A stretch of DNA of 49,477 nt from JABDCI01 sp964475835 (lineage in GTDB: Bacteria; Verrucomicrobiota; Verrucomicrobiia; JABWAM01). The notes beneath the pieces are model-generated. The model was not told the origin of the DNA, ran no database searches, and was given only the letters and a program-made list of their open reading frames with translations. Shown here piece by piece: positions 33,689 through 40,473 of this stretch. The translations under genes were made by a program, and so were the position numbers. How positions within the stretch are numbered: position 1 is the first letter of the stretch; each line of letters starts with the position of its first letter. Location: positions 1 through 49,477 of the forward strand of contig CAYYYL010000019.1 in assembly GCA_964475835.1 (NCBI GenBank), written 5' to 3'.

Positions 33689-33970
33689 ATGTCCGACCCC
33701 ATCACGCCGGTCAGCTTCACCACTCCCGCAGCTGCCCCTGCCGCTGCTCCCACCCCTCCAGTTCCCAGAACCAGTCCAGATGACGACAGTAAGGGACGGG
33801 AAGTCGCCTCTGGCCCCAAACCCGCCCCCCAACCTGCCCTCGAGGTGGACCATAATGTCGAGACTCCCCCGGCTGCAACCGCGGAAGTAAAGAACAACGA
33901 GCAGACGGCCCCTGGAGCCACCAACTTTGGTGGAGAATCCCAGAAGCACGTGGTCAATCTCGTGGCCTGA
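33689..33970 (+). CDS. Small Pro/Ala-rich hypothetical protein
   Basis: 93 residues from ATG 33689, which has AAGGA about 6 nt upstream and a good promoter candidate. Composition is low-complexity and probably disordered: a stretch rich in Pro and Ala (TTPAAAPAAAPTPPVPRTSP), then an acidic patch and TNFGGESQKHVVNLVA at the end. There is no signal peptide, cysteine or recognisable domain. It could be a real small disordered protein or simply part of the leader ahead of rplM, which starts 166 bp downstream. Coding status is moderate. Confidence 0.5.
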   Translation: MSDPITPVSFTTPAAAPAAAPTPPVPRTSPDDDSKGREVASGPKPAPQPALEVDHNVETPPAATAEVKNNEQTAPGATNFGGESQKHVVNLVA

Positions 33971-33991
33971 AGTAACCCAGCTGGCAGTCGC

Positions 33992-34044
33992 TCCCAAGCT
34001 TTTGGGATAATGACTCCGGTCCCATCGACTTTCGCCAAAGTCGA
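33992..34044 (+). ncRNA. Two hairpins in the rplM leader (candidate)
   Basis: TCCCAA-GCTT-TTGGGA at 33992-34007 (6-bp stem) and TCGACTTT-CGCC-AAAGTCGA at 34025-34044 (perfect 8-bp stem, tetraloop). Neither is followed by a T-run. They lie between the small ORF and rplM and may be a terminator-like or regulatory leader for L13-S9. Confidence 0.4.
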
Positions 34045-34095
34045 ACTCACCCCCCTTCGTCCTTGGGCCATTCTGCAAACCGCCCCACAAAAGCA

Positions 34096-34125
34096 TTGAC
34101 CATCTCCGGGCCGTTTGGTAGTAAT
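34096..34125 (+). promoter_or_regulatory. Candidate rplM promoter
   Basis: TTGACC at 34096-34101 and TAGTAAT at 34119-34125 with 17-bp spacing. The -10 match is poor. If used, the leader before ATG 34137 would be only a few bases. Confidence 0.3.
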
Positions 34126-34136
34126 GTTCGCTTCCC

Positions 34137-34571
34137 ATGAAAACGACGTTTGCCAATAAGGAAACTGCCCAACCCCGCTGGTTTCTCATTAATGCCGAGA
34201 ACCAGGTTTTGGGCCGTCTCGCTGTCACCGTAAGCAATATTATTCGCGGCAAGAACACCGCGCGATTTTCCCCTCACTCGGATGCGGGCGACTTTGTCGT
34301 CGTCATCAACGCTTCCAAAGTTCGGGTGACCGGCAGCAAGGAGACGGACAAGGAGTACATGACCTTTTCGCGATATGTCGGCGGTCACAAGTCGGAAACC
34401 GTTGCCAGCATTCGCGCCCGTCGCCCTCAACTTCTGATCGAGCGCGCCATCAAAGGCATGGTGCCCCACACCCGACTCGGTCGTGCCCAGCTTCGCAAAG
34501 TAAAGATCTATCCCGGTTCGGAACATCCGCACACCGCCCAACAACTTCAGCCTCTCACCCCTGCCGCCTGA
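34137..34571 (+). CDS. rplM: 50S ribosomal protein L13
   Basis: 144-residue large-subunit protein. It shows PRWFLINAENQVLGRLAVTV, ARFSPHSDAGDFVVVINASK, the KEYMTFSRYVGGHKSETVAS segment and IKGMVPHTRLGRAQLRKVKI, then YPGSEHPHTAQQ near the C-terminus. Length is normal. No Shine-Dalgarno precedes ATG 34137. The stop is 2 bp before the rpsI start, the standard L13-S9 pair. Confidence 0.98.
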   Translation: MKTTFANKETAQPRWFLINAENQVLGRLAVTVSNIIRGKNTARFSPHSDAGDFVVVINASKVRVTGSKETDKEYMTFSRYVGGHKSETVASIRARRPQLLIERAIKGMVPHTRLGRAQLRKVKIYPGSEHPHTAQQLQPLTPAA

Positions 34572-34573
34572 TT

Positions 34574-34969
34574 ATGTCAACCGCCCCTCTTGCCATTGCC
34601 ATTGGACGTCGTAAAACCTCTGTTGCCCGGATCCGTCTCACAGCGGGTTCTGGAAAAGTGGTGATCAATGGCCGTCCGATCGAAACTTATCTTCCGACGG
34701 AAGATTTGCAAAATCATGCCCTCGAGGCGATCCGGTCCGTGAGCAAGCAAAAGGATTTCGACGTCACCATCCTCGCAGATGGTGGTGGTCTTAACAGTCA
34801 GGCCGGCGCGATCCGTCATGGCATCAGCCGTGCACTGATCATCACAGATGCCGCGCTTCGCGCTCCCCTGAAGAAAGCCGGTTACCTTACCCGCGACCAG
34901 CGGATGAAAGAGCGCAAGAAGCCCGGTCAACCCGGTGCGCGCCGTCGCTTCCAATTCAGCAAGCGCTGA
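34574..34969 (+). CDS. rpsI: 30S ribosomal protein S9
   Basis: 131-residue small-subunit protein. It starts with AIAIGRRKTSVARIRLTAGS, contains GGLNSQAGAIRHGISRAL and ends with the invariant basic tail GARRRFQFSKR, which reaches the P-site tRNA. It starts 2 bp after rplM and has no ribosome site of its own, so translational coupling is likely. The arginine cluster follows in the same direction after 145 bp. Confidence 0.98.
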   Translation: MSTAPLAIAIGRRKTSVARIRLTAGSGKVVINGRPIETYLPTEDLQNHALEAIRSVSKQKDFDVTILADGGGLNSQAGAIRHGISRALIITDAALRAPLKKAGYLTRDQRMKERKKPGQPGARRRFQFSKR

Positions 34970-35008
34970 TCGAAGCCCTCAGTGGCAAATGACATCGCGG
35001 GCTGCCTT

Positions 35009-35090
35009 GGATTCAGCTTTTTTGAATCCTGAAGGAATGTACACGGGGACATTCTTTCCATCCTGTCACTTGTTACTTGCTACTTATGAC
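35009..35090. repeat. Hairpins and ACTTGTTACTTGC-type repeat between rpsI and argC
   Basis: A 7-bp hairpin GGATTCA / TGAATCC (35009-35029) whose T-run sits in the loop, a 6-bp hairpin GAATGT / ACATTC (35035-35054), then a short direct-repeat tract (ACTTGTTACTTGCTACTT core, within 35065-35090). None is a classical terminator, so rpsI-argC read-through is possible. Confidence 0.5.
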
Positions 35091-35114
35091 TCCTCAATGC
35101 TTTTCTAGCGTCCC

Positions 35115-36176
35115 ATGAAGGTAAAAGTGGCCATCATTGGGGCAAGCGGTTATTCCGGTGAGGAACTGGTCCGACTTCTCCTCCGGCATCCCCGGGTGGA
35201 GTTGACTCTTATCACCTCGCGTCAAAATGCGGGAAAACCTCTTTCCGAGGTGTTTCCAAAATTCGCCAGCCATCCCCTCGCCCGGAAACTGCACTTTTCC
35301 CAGCCCGACATTGGGAAAATCGATTCCTGGTTGAAGACCGACAAGGCTCCCTCCATCTTTTTTCTCGCGCTTCCCCACGGAGTCGCTTCGGAATGGGCCG
35401 TCCCCCTCTCGAAGAGAAACGTGAAGGTGATCGATCTGAGCGCCGATTTCCGGTTGCGATCCTCGAAGACCTATCTTGAATTTTACCATCACTCGCACCC
35501 CGCGGCCAAATTGCTCGGAAAGGCCATCTATGGACTTCCCGAGATCTACCGTGGCGAGATTCGTAAGGCCCGACTCATCGCGAGCCCTGGATGTTATCCC
35601 ACAAGCATTCTGATCCCCCTGATTCCCCTCCTCCGAAAAAAACTGATTCAGGCCCAAAACTTGATCGCCGACAGCCTAAGTGGGGTCAGTGGCGCCGGGA
35701 GAAAGGCGGAAGAGGCCTACCTTTTCTGCGAGTGCAATGAATCCGCCCGGGCCTATGGAGTTCCGAAGCACCGGCACCTTTCCGAGATTGAACAGGAACT
35801 TGGCCTGGCGGCTGGAAGAAAAATCACCCTTCAGTTCACCCCCCACCTGATACCCGCCAACCGGGGAATCCTCACCACCATCTACGCCGTTCCCACAAAA
35901 CCCTCGGGCAATATTTCCGTCGCCATCCAGGAGTGCTACCACCAGGCCTATGGAAAGGAGCCCTTTGTCCGAATCCTTCAAGGGGAGGCGCTCCCAGATA
36001 TCAAAAATGTCGTCGGAACAAATGTGATCGAAATCGCCCATCGGTTTGATCCACGAACGGGACGACTCCTTATTTTCTCAGCCGAGGACAATCTTACCAA
36101 GGGCGCTTCGGGACAGGCCGTCCAGTCCATGAACATCCTCTGTGGATTCGATGAAGCGGAAGGACTTCTTCCGTAG
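35115..36176 (+). CDS. argC: N-acetyl-gamma-glutamyl-phosphate reductase
   Basis: Third step of arginine synthesis, NADPH-dependent reduction of N-acetylglutamyl phosphate. 353 residues. The Rossmann start reads VKVAIIGASGYSGEELVRLL, LALPHGVA follows, and the catalytic cysteine is C160 in IASPGCYPTSILIPL. The dimerisation part has PKHRHLSEIEQEL and FTPHLIPANRGILTTIYA, and the end carries GASGQAVQSMNILCGFDE, typical of type 1 ArgC. ATG 35115 lacks a Shine-Dalgarno. First gene of argC-J-B-D-F. Confidence 0.97.
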   Translation: MKVKVAIIGASGYSGEELVRLLLRHPRVELTLITSRQNAGKPLSEVFPKFASHPLARKLHFSQPDIGKIDSWLKTDKAPSIFFLALPHGVASEWAVPLSKRNVKVIDLSADFRLRSSKTYLEFYHHSHPAAKLLGKAIYGLPEIYRGEIRKARLIASPGCYPTSILIPLIPLLRKKLIQAQNLIADSLSGVSGAGRKAEEAYLFCECNESARAYGVPKHRHLSEIEQELGLAAGRKITLQFTPHLIPANRGILTTIYAVPTKPSGNISVAIQECYHQAYGKEPFVRILQGEALPDIKNVVGTNVIEIAHRFDPRTGRLLIFSAEDNLTKGASGQAVQSMNILCGFDEAEGLLP

Positions 36177-36302
36177 CGGGAAATGAAAGAAGTGGAAACT
36201 TCCATCCTTTGCAGCAGATTCAACCTACCCCGGTTTTTAGAACCGGATGAGATGGCGCCCAATGTCTTTCAGTCCTCAGTATCCCAACTTTATCCATGAT
36301 CC

Positions 36303-37544
36303 ATGAAATCCTCCTTCCGTGAAGTGTCGGGCGGGGTTTGTGCCCCGCAAGGTTTTGCCGCAGCCGGTGTCGCCGCAGGCATTAAGAAATCCGGCGATCC
36401 CGATCTCGGAATGATCGTCTCTCCTTCCCCTTGTCGCGCAGCCGGGACATTCACGACAAACTCGGCGAAGGCAGCCCCCGTCCTCTTTGATTCCGTTCAG
36501 GTCCGCCGTCCCATCTCCGGAATCGTCGTCAACAGTGGAAATGCCAATGCCTGTACGGGAAAAGAAGGGCTGCGAAATTGTGAGGCCATGGCCCTGCTCG
36601 CACGAAAAGCCTTTGCGGCAAGTCCGCTCGCCAACAAGGTTGGTGATTTTTTGGTCTGCTCCACCGGACGAATCGGCATTCAACTTCCCATGGAACGCAT
36701 CGCCGCTGGCATCCGCACCGCTGCTGCCAAACTATCCAATGACGACACATCCATTCCACGGTCCATCATGACCACCGACACCTTTCCAAAGGAAATCGCT
36801 GCAGAATTCAAATTTGGAGGGAAAATGGTGCGAATCGGGGGTATCGCCAAAGGTGCCGGGATGATCCAACCCGGAATGAGCGCATCCGGAAAACGCCCTG
36901 CACTCCACGCCACCATGCTCTCCTTCCTCACCACCGACGCCAACCTCCCCCGGGTCACACTCCAGACATGTTTGAACCAGGCCATTGGACAATCCTTCAA
37001 TCGAATCACCGTCGATGGAGACATGAGCACCAACGACACAGTCCTTCTCCTTGCCAACGGAGCTGCAAACCATGACCGCCCCACAAAAGGGGATATGGCA
37101 CGGTTCCAGGCCGCGTTAAATCATGTCACCCTGCAACTTGCGTTGATGATTGTGAAAGATGGCGAAGGAATCTCCAAAGTCGTGACCCTTCATGTCACAG
37201 GTGCCCGAACCCCCACCGAAGCCGAACTCGCCATACGGGCCATCGGAAATTCAACACTTGTCAAATGCTCCTGGTGTGGCGAGGACCCAAACTGGGGACG
37301 CCTCTACGACGCCTTCGGTTACTCCGGGGCACGGTTCCACGAAACCCGGTTTTCAATTCAATATAACGATATTTTTATTGTCAAGAATGGTATTTTTTGC
37401 GAAAACAACATGGAAATAGTTCGACGAATTGTCAAAAGCAGTTCATTTTCAATTACTTGTGACTTAGGACTAGGCAAACACCGGGCAATTTTATATACCA
37501 CGGATCTGACAGAAAAATACGTCGAGCTTAACAAAGGCGAATAA
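36303..37544 (+). CDS. argJ: Bifunctional glutamate N-acetyltransferase / ornithine acetyltransferase
   Basis: Transfers the acetyl group from acetylornithine to glutamate, closing the acetyl cycle; many members also use acetyl-CoA. 413 residues. It shows ICNSGNANACTG-like VVNSGNANACTGKEG, the oxyanion-region STGRIGIQLPM, MTTDTFPKE, and the self-cleavage site A-T204-M-L. Between the usual KGAGMIQPGM and the cleavage Ala-Thr there are about ten additional residues (SASGKRPALH), where most ArgJ proteins read straight from PNM to ATML. The GEDPNWGR and GVF-loop regions are present near the C-terminus. It starts 126 bp after argC and ends 3 bp before argB. Confidence 0.96.
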   Translation: MKSSFREVSGGVCAPQGFAAAGVAAGIKKSGDPDLGMIVSPSPCRAAGTFTTNSAKAAPVLFDSVQVRRPISGIVVNSGNANACTGKEGLRNCEAMALLARKAFAASPLANKVGDFLVCSTGRIGIQLPMERIAAGIRTAAAKLSNDDTSIPRSIMTTDTFPKEIAAEFKFGGKMVRIGGIAKGAGMIQPGMSASGKRPALHATMLSFLTTDANLPRVTLQTCLNQAIGQSFNRITVDGDMSTNDTVLLLANGAANHDRPTKGDMARFQAALNHVTLQLALMIVKDGEGISKVVTLHVTGARTPTEAELAIRAIGNSTLVKCSWCGEDPNWGRLYDAFGYSGARFHETRFSIQYNDIFIVKNGIFCENNMEIVRRIVKSSSFSITCDLGLGKHRAILYTTDLTEKYVELNKGE

Positions 37545-37547
37545 TCC

Positions 37548-38420
37548 ATGGACTCTCCTTCTGCGAAGGCACAAGTTTTGGCAGATGCGCTCCCCCACCT
37601 GAAGTCCCTGCGCAACACCCTGATGGTGATCAAGTATGGGGGCAGCGTGATCGAAGAGGCCGTTTATGCTGATTCGATTTTGACGGATCTGGGTCTGCTC
37701 CAACAATTCGGCGCATCGGTGGTACTGGTTCATGGGGGCGGGAAAGCCATCTCTGCCAAAATGCGGGAGGCAGGCATTCAGCCCAAATTTGTCAACGGTC
37801 TGCGTTTCACGGACCGGAAAACGATTTCCATCGTGGACTCCGTCCTCACCAAGTCGATCAACCCCCAAATTGTGCAAAGTTTGCAGGAGCGAGGAACGAA
37901 AGCCACCACCCTTTCTGGAAAAAAGGTGTTCACGGCAAAAAAGATTTACTCGGTCTCACCTCAGGGTGAACGCGTGAGCCTTGGCTTTGTGGGGGACATC
38001 ACCAAGGTGAGCAAGACACCGATTTTAAACCTGGTCAAAAAGGGAGTAATTCCAGTCATCACCCCCCTGGCCATGAGCGGGGGCGGTGATCCGTTGAATG
38101 TGAATGCGGATCTTGCGGCGGCACGGCTTGCGGCGGAGATTAAAGCCACCCATCTCACGTTTCTCAGCGATGTGAACGGCATTCTCGAAGATGCCCAGCA
38201 TCCGGACTCGGTAATCCCGCAGGTTTCCGAAACGGAAATTCAATCCTTGCGCCACGCGGGGGTGATCAGCGGGGGCATGCTCCCCAAAGTGAACGCCTCG
38301 ATCGACGCACTCAAAAGCGGCGTCAAGCGGGTTAAAATGCTGAACGGCCAACTTGCTCACTGCATTCTCATCGACCTCTTCTTCAATTCCCGTTTGGGAA
38401 CGGAAGTGGTGCTGAGTTAG
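37548..38420 (+). CDS. argB: Acetylglutamate kinase
   Basis: Second step of arginine synthesis, ATP-dependent phosphorylation of N-acetylglutamate. 290 residues of the amino-acid-kinase fold. It shows MVIKYGGSVIEE, VLVHGGGKAISAKMREAGIQ, KFVNGLRFTD, NVNADLAAARLAAEIKATHL and the SGGMLPKVNASIDAL segment. The N-terminal helix (SPSAKAQVLADALPHLK) is the kind seen in arginine-inhibitable enzymes. It follows argJ by 3 bp. Its TAG stop lies in the first bases of an AGCTATCAGCTGTCAGCC repeat. Confidence 0.97.
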   Translation: MDSPSAKAQVLADALPHLKSLRNTLMVIKYGGSVIEEAVYADSILTDLGLLQQFGASVVLVHGGGKAISAKMREAGIQPKFVNGLRFTDRKTISIVDSVLTKSINPQIVQSLQERGTKATTLSGKKVFTAKKIYSVSPQGERVSLGFVGDITKVSKTPILNLVKKGVIPVITPLAMSGGGDPLNVNADLAAARLAAEIKATHLTFLSDVNGILEDAQHPDSVIPQVSETEIQSLRHAGVISGGMLPKVNASIDALKSGVKRVKMLNGQLAHCILIDLFFNSRLGTEVVLS

Positions 38421-38436
38421 CTATCAGCTGTCAGCC
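38419..38436. repeat. AGCTATCAGCTGTCAGCC repeat overlapping the argB stop
   Basis: A short AGCTATCAGCTGTCAGCC tract begins at the second base of the argB TAG. The sequence resembles simple tandem CAGCTATCAGCT-type dispersed repeats of environmental genomes. Only one copy is in the window. Confidence 0.45.
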
Positions 38437-38443
38437 GTCTGCC

Positions 38444-38478
38444 AAACCTCCCCTAGCCCCTCCTTGGCAGGAGGGGAA
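38444..38478 (+). repeat. CCTCCCCTAGCCCC hairpin repeat, copy 1
   Basis: AAACCTCCCCTAGCCCCTCC followed by TTGGCAGGAGGGGAA. CCCCTCCT and AGGAGGGG form an 8-bp stem with loop TGGC. An inverted copy lies at 38559-38596, and a third copy in the same orientation as this one at 38982-39017. Confidence 0.9.
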
Positions 38479-38558
38479 TCCGTTTCATGTTTTTCAAAAC
38501 CACAACTCTTTCTAATCTGTTTCTTTTGTTCTTCGATTACATAATGAATTTCGATTTC

Positions 38559-38596
38559 TTTCCCCCTCCTGCCAAGGAGGGGCTAGGGGAGGTTTA
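38559..38596 (-). repeat. CCTCCCCTAGCCCC hairpin repeat, copy 2 (left arm of DUF559 element)
   Basis: Reverse-orientation copy: TTTCCCCCTCCTGCCAAGGA followed by GGGGCTAGGGGAGGTTTA. It forms an inverted pair with copy 1 (about 80 bp between) and with copy 3 on the other side of the DUF559 gene. Confidence 0.9.
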
Positions 38597-38619
38597 GATT
38601 CTCCGTGAAACGCATCTTC

Positions 38620-38629
38620 NNNNNNNNNN
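38620..38629. other. Assembly gap (10 N)
   Basis: Ten unresolved bases, probably a placeholder of unknown true length, next to the repeat copy 2 and at the 5' end of the DUF559 gene. Repeat-induced assembly failure is the likely cause. Confidence 0.98.
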
Positions 38630-38995
38630 AATCAACCCAACCTGCTTTCGCGGCGGCGACACCTTCGTCGTTCACTCACCCCCGCTGAAACGATTCTTTG
38701 GTCCCGTCTGCGAAACCGTCAGCTCCTTGGCCTCAAAATTCGTCGGCAATACAGCGTGGGATCTTTCATCCTAGATTTTTATATTCCGGAGCTAAACCTC
38801 GCCATTGAACTGGATGGGGACACTCATGCAAGCGATTCAGCCCAGCAATATGATTCCACAAGACAGCGCTCCATCGAAGATCATGGAATCACATTCATGC
38901 GTTTCACAAATACTGAAGTTTCAGAAAACCTGAATGGACTTCTCGAGGTGATTGCGCAAAAAGCAGAAGAACTGAAACAGAAAAACCTCCCCTAA
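38630..38995 (+). CDS. DUF559 endonuclease-like protein, 5' end lost in assembly gap
   Basis: 121 residues remain after the gap. The DUF559 (Vsr-like, PD-(D/E)XK superfamily) pattern is clear: RRSLTPAETILWSRLRNRQL followed by LGLKIRRQYSVGSF, the acidic core ILDFYIPELNLAIELDGDTH, and the C-terminal GITFMRFTNTEV. The start codon is missing; GTG 38605 before the gap (VKRIF) would be a plausible start if the real gap length keeps the frame. The last codons and TAA (KNLP-stop) come from the right-hand repeat. It interrupts the arginine cluster between argB and argD and has no known role there. Confidence 0.85.
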   Translation, partial: NQPNLLSRRRHLRRSLTPAETILWSRLRNRQLLGLKIRRQYSVGSFILDFYIPELNLAIELDGDTHASDSAQQYDSTRQRSIEDHGITFMRFTNTEVSENLNGLLEVIAQKAEELKQKNLP

Positions 38996-39017
38996 CCCCT
39001 CCTTGGCAGGAGGGGGA
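38982..39017 (+). repeat. CCTCCCCTAACCCC hairpin repeat, copy 3 (right arm of DUF559 element)
   Basis: AAAACCTCCCCTAACCCCTC followed by CTTGGCAGGAGGGGGA. It differs from copy 1 by TAA for TAG in the middle; that TAA is the DUF559 stop codon. It ends 42 bp before argD. Confidence 0.9.
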
Positions 39018-39059
39018 TCGGAAGAGTGTGATACAAAATAATCGGCACAACTGACGGCC

Positions 39060-40292
39060 ATGACTAGTACGGAACTCATCCAGCTCTCCAACCAACATCT
39101 CCTCGGAAACTACGCCCGCTTCCCCCTCGCTTTCGCCCGGGGAAAGGGAGCTCGCCTCTGGGATTTCGAGGAAAGGGAATATCTCGATTTCGGCGGCGGC
39201 ATCGCCGTGACCAGCCTTGGTCACGCCCATCCCACCATCACCGAAGCCATCACGCGCCAGGCGGAGACCCTCATCCACACCTCAAATCTCTACCACACCG
39301 AACCCGCCGTTCGTCTGGCACAAACGATTGTGGGACTCATGGGCAGTGGGAAATGTTTTTTCTGCAACAGCGGCGCCGAAGCCAACGAAGCGCTCTACAA
39401 GCTCGCACGCAAATGGGGACATGATTCCGGCCGTTTCGAAATCATCACCACCCACAACTCCTTCCATGGACGCACCCTCGCAGGCATCGCCGCAACGGGT
39501 CAGGAAAAGGTGAAAAAGGGATTCGACCCCATCACGCCAGGGTTCCGCCACGTTCCCTTCAACGATCTCAAAGCGATGGAGGAGGCTGTCTCCGAAAAAA
39601 CCGCCGCCATACTTATCGAGGGAATTCAGGGCGAAATCGGGATCATCCCGGCCTCCCCCGACTACCTTCTTGGTCTTCGCAAGCTCTGCACAGAGAGAAA
39701 GGTGCTCCTGATGATGGACACCATCCAATGCGGCATGTTCCGAACAGGTACTTTTCAAAGCTACGAACGCATTCTCGAAAACAATTCCAACGCCTCCTTC
39801 CAACCCGACGCCATCTCCATCGCCAAGGGTATCGGAAACGGTTTCCCCATTGGCGCCGTCTGGATTTCCAGCCCCTATGCAGACGTTCTGGGAACGGGTT
39901 CACACGGCACCACCTACGGAGGCACCCCCCTGGCCTGCAGCACCAGCCTTGCCACCTTTGATGTCATCCAAAAGGAAAAACTCGCCGACAATGCACGGGT
40001 CCTGGGGGATTACCTGAAAACGCAGATCCAGAAAATCAACTCACCCCATGTGAAGGAAGTGCGGGGCTATGGGCTGATGCTCGGGATCGAACTGCAAGCC
40101 GATATCCCCTGCCTTAAGGTTGAAGGAAAGACCCCCGCCGCCGTGTTTGTTTCCCGGTTGCACGAGCACGGGCTCCTCGCCATCCCCTCGGGCCATCCCG
40201 TGGTCCGACTCCTCCCTCCGCTCAACATCACCCGCGCCGAATGTGAAGAAGCGCTCGAAAAATTATCTACTGGATTTTCCAAACTCGCCTGA
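39060..40292 (+). CDS. argD: Acetylornithine aminotransferase
   Basis: PLP-dependent class III aminotransferase, fourth step of arginine synthesis. 410 residues. It shows NYARFPLAFARGKGARLWDF, LDFGGGIAVTSLGHAHP, LYHTEPAVRLAQ, FCNSGAEANEALYKLARKWG, HNSFHGRTLAGIAATGQEKV and the PLP lysine K256 in DAISIAKGIGNGFPIGA. Length is normal. No Shine-Dalgarno is visible before ATG 39060. It is separated from argB by the DUF559 element and from argF by a long hairpin repeat. Confidence 0.97.
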   Translation: MTSTELIQLSNQHLLGNYARFPLAFARGKGARLWDFEEREYLDFGGGIAVTSLGHAHPTITEAITRQAETLIHTSNLYHTEPAVRLAQTIVGLMGSGKCFFCNSGAEANEALYKLARKWGHDSGRFEIITTHNSFHGRTLAGIAATGQEKVKKGFDPITPGFRHVPFNDLKAMEEAVSEKTAAILIEGIQGEIGIIPASPDYLLGLRKLCTERKVLLMMDTIQCGMFRTGTFQSYERILENNSNASFQPDAISIAKGIGNGFPIGAVWISSPYADVLGTGSHGTTYGGTPLACSTSLATFDVIQKEKLADNARVLGDYLKTQIQKINSPHVKEVRGYGLMLGIELQADIPCLKVEGKTPAAVFVSRLHEHGLLAIPSGHPVVRLLPPLNITRAECEEALEKLSTGFSKLA

Positions 40293-40325
40293 TTCCGAAA
40301 TAGGACAAATCATGGACCCATCTCA

Positions 40326-40400
40326 TTAACCACGAAGGCCACGAAAAGCACGAAGTTCGAGCCTAACTTCCTTCGTGCTCTTCGTGGCCTTCGTGGTTAA
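40326..40400. repeat. Long hairpin repeat TTAACCACGAAGG...GGTTAA between argD and argF
   Basis: Two 30-bp arms (40326-40355 beginning TTAACCACGAAGGCCACGAA, and 40371-40400) are reverse complements at 29 of 30 positions around a 15-bp loop. Each arm is built of three near-10-bp CACGAAG units. No ORF lies inside. It begins 34 bp after argD and would form a very stable RNA hairpin or cruciform. Confidence 0.93.
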
Positions 40401-40473
40401 ATCAAAACCAAACTGCTCGTGCCTTTGAACTTCATTGATATTCTCAATTCTTCGTTTAAAATTTTCCTTTCCC

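Larger units (their letters stand above)
38559..39017. mobile_element. Candidate DUF559 nuclease mini-element bounded by inverted repeats
   Basis: A DUF559 gene enclosed by inverted copies of a 35-38-bp hairpin repeat (38559-38596 and 38982-39017), inserted between argB and argD. The right repeat contains the DUF559 stop codon. It has the same architecture as the GxxExxY element at 602-1090, with unrelated repeats. No transposase or target duplication is seen, and an assembly gap lies inside. Confidence 0.4.

Noticed and set aside
35009..35029. Hairpin with T-run as an rpsI terminator
   Set aside because: The T-run is in the loop, not after the stem, so it does not have intrinsic terminator form.
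39016..39026. GATCGGAAGAG, an 11-base match to a common sequencing-adapter core
   Set aside because: Too short to be convincing and in mid-contig, continuous with a normal intergenic sequence. Worth a read-mapping check only because an assembly gap lies about 390 bp upstream.
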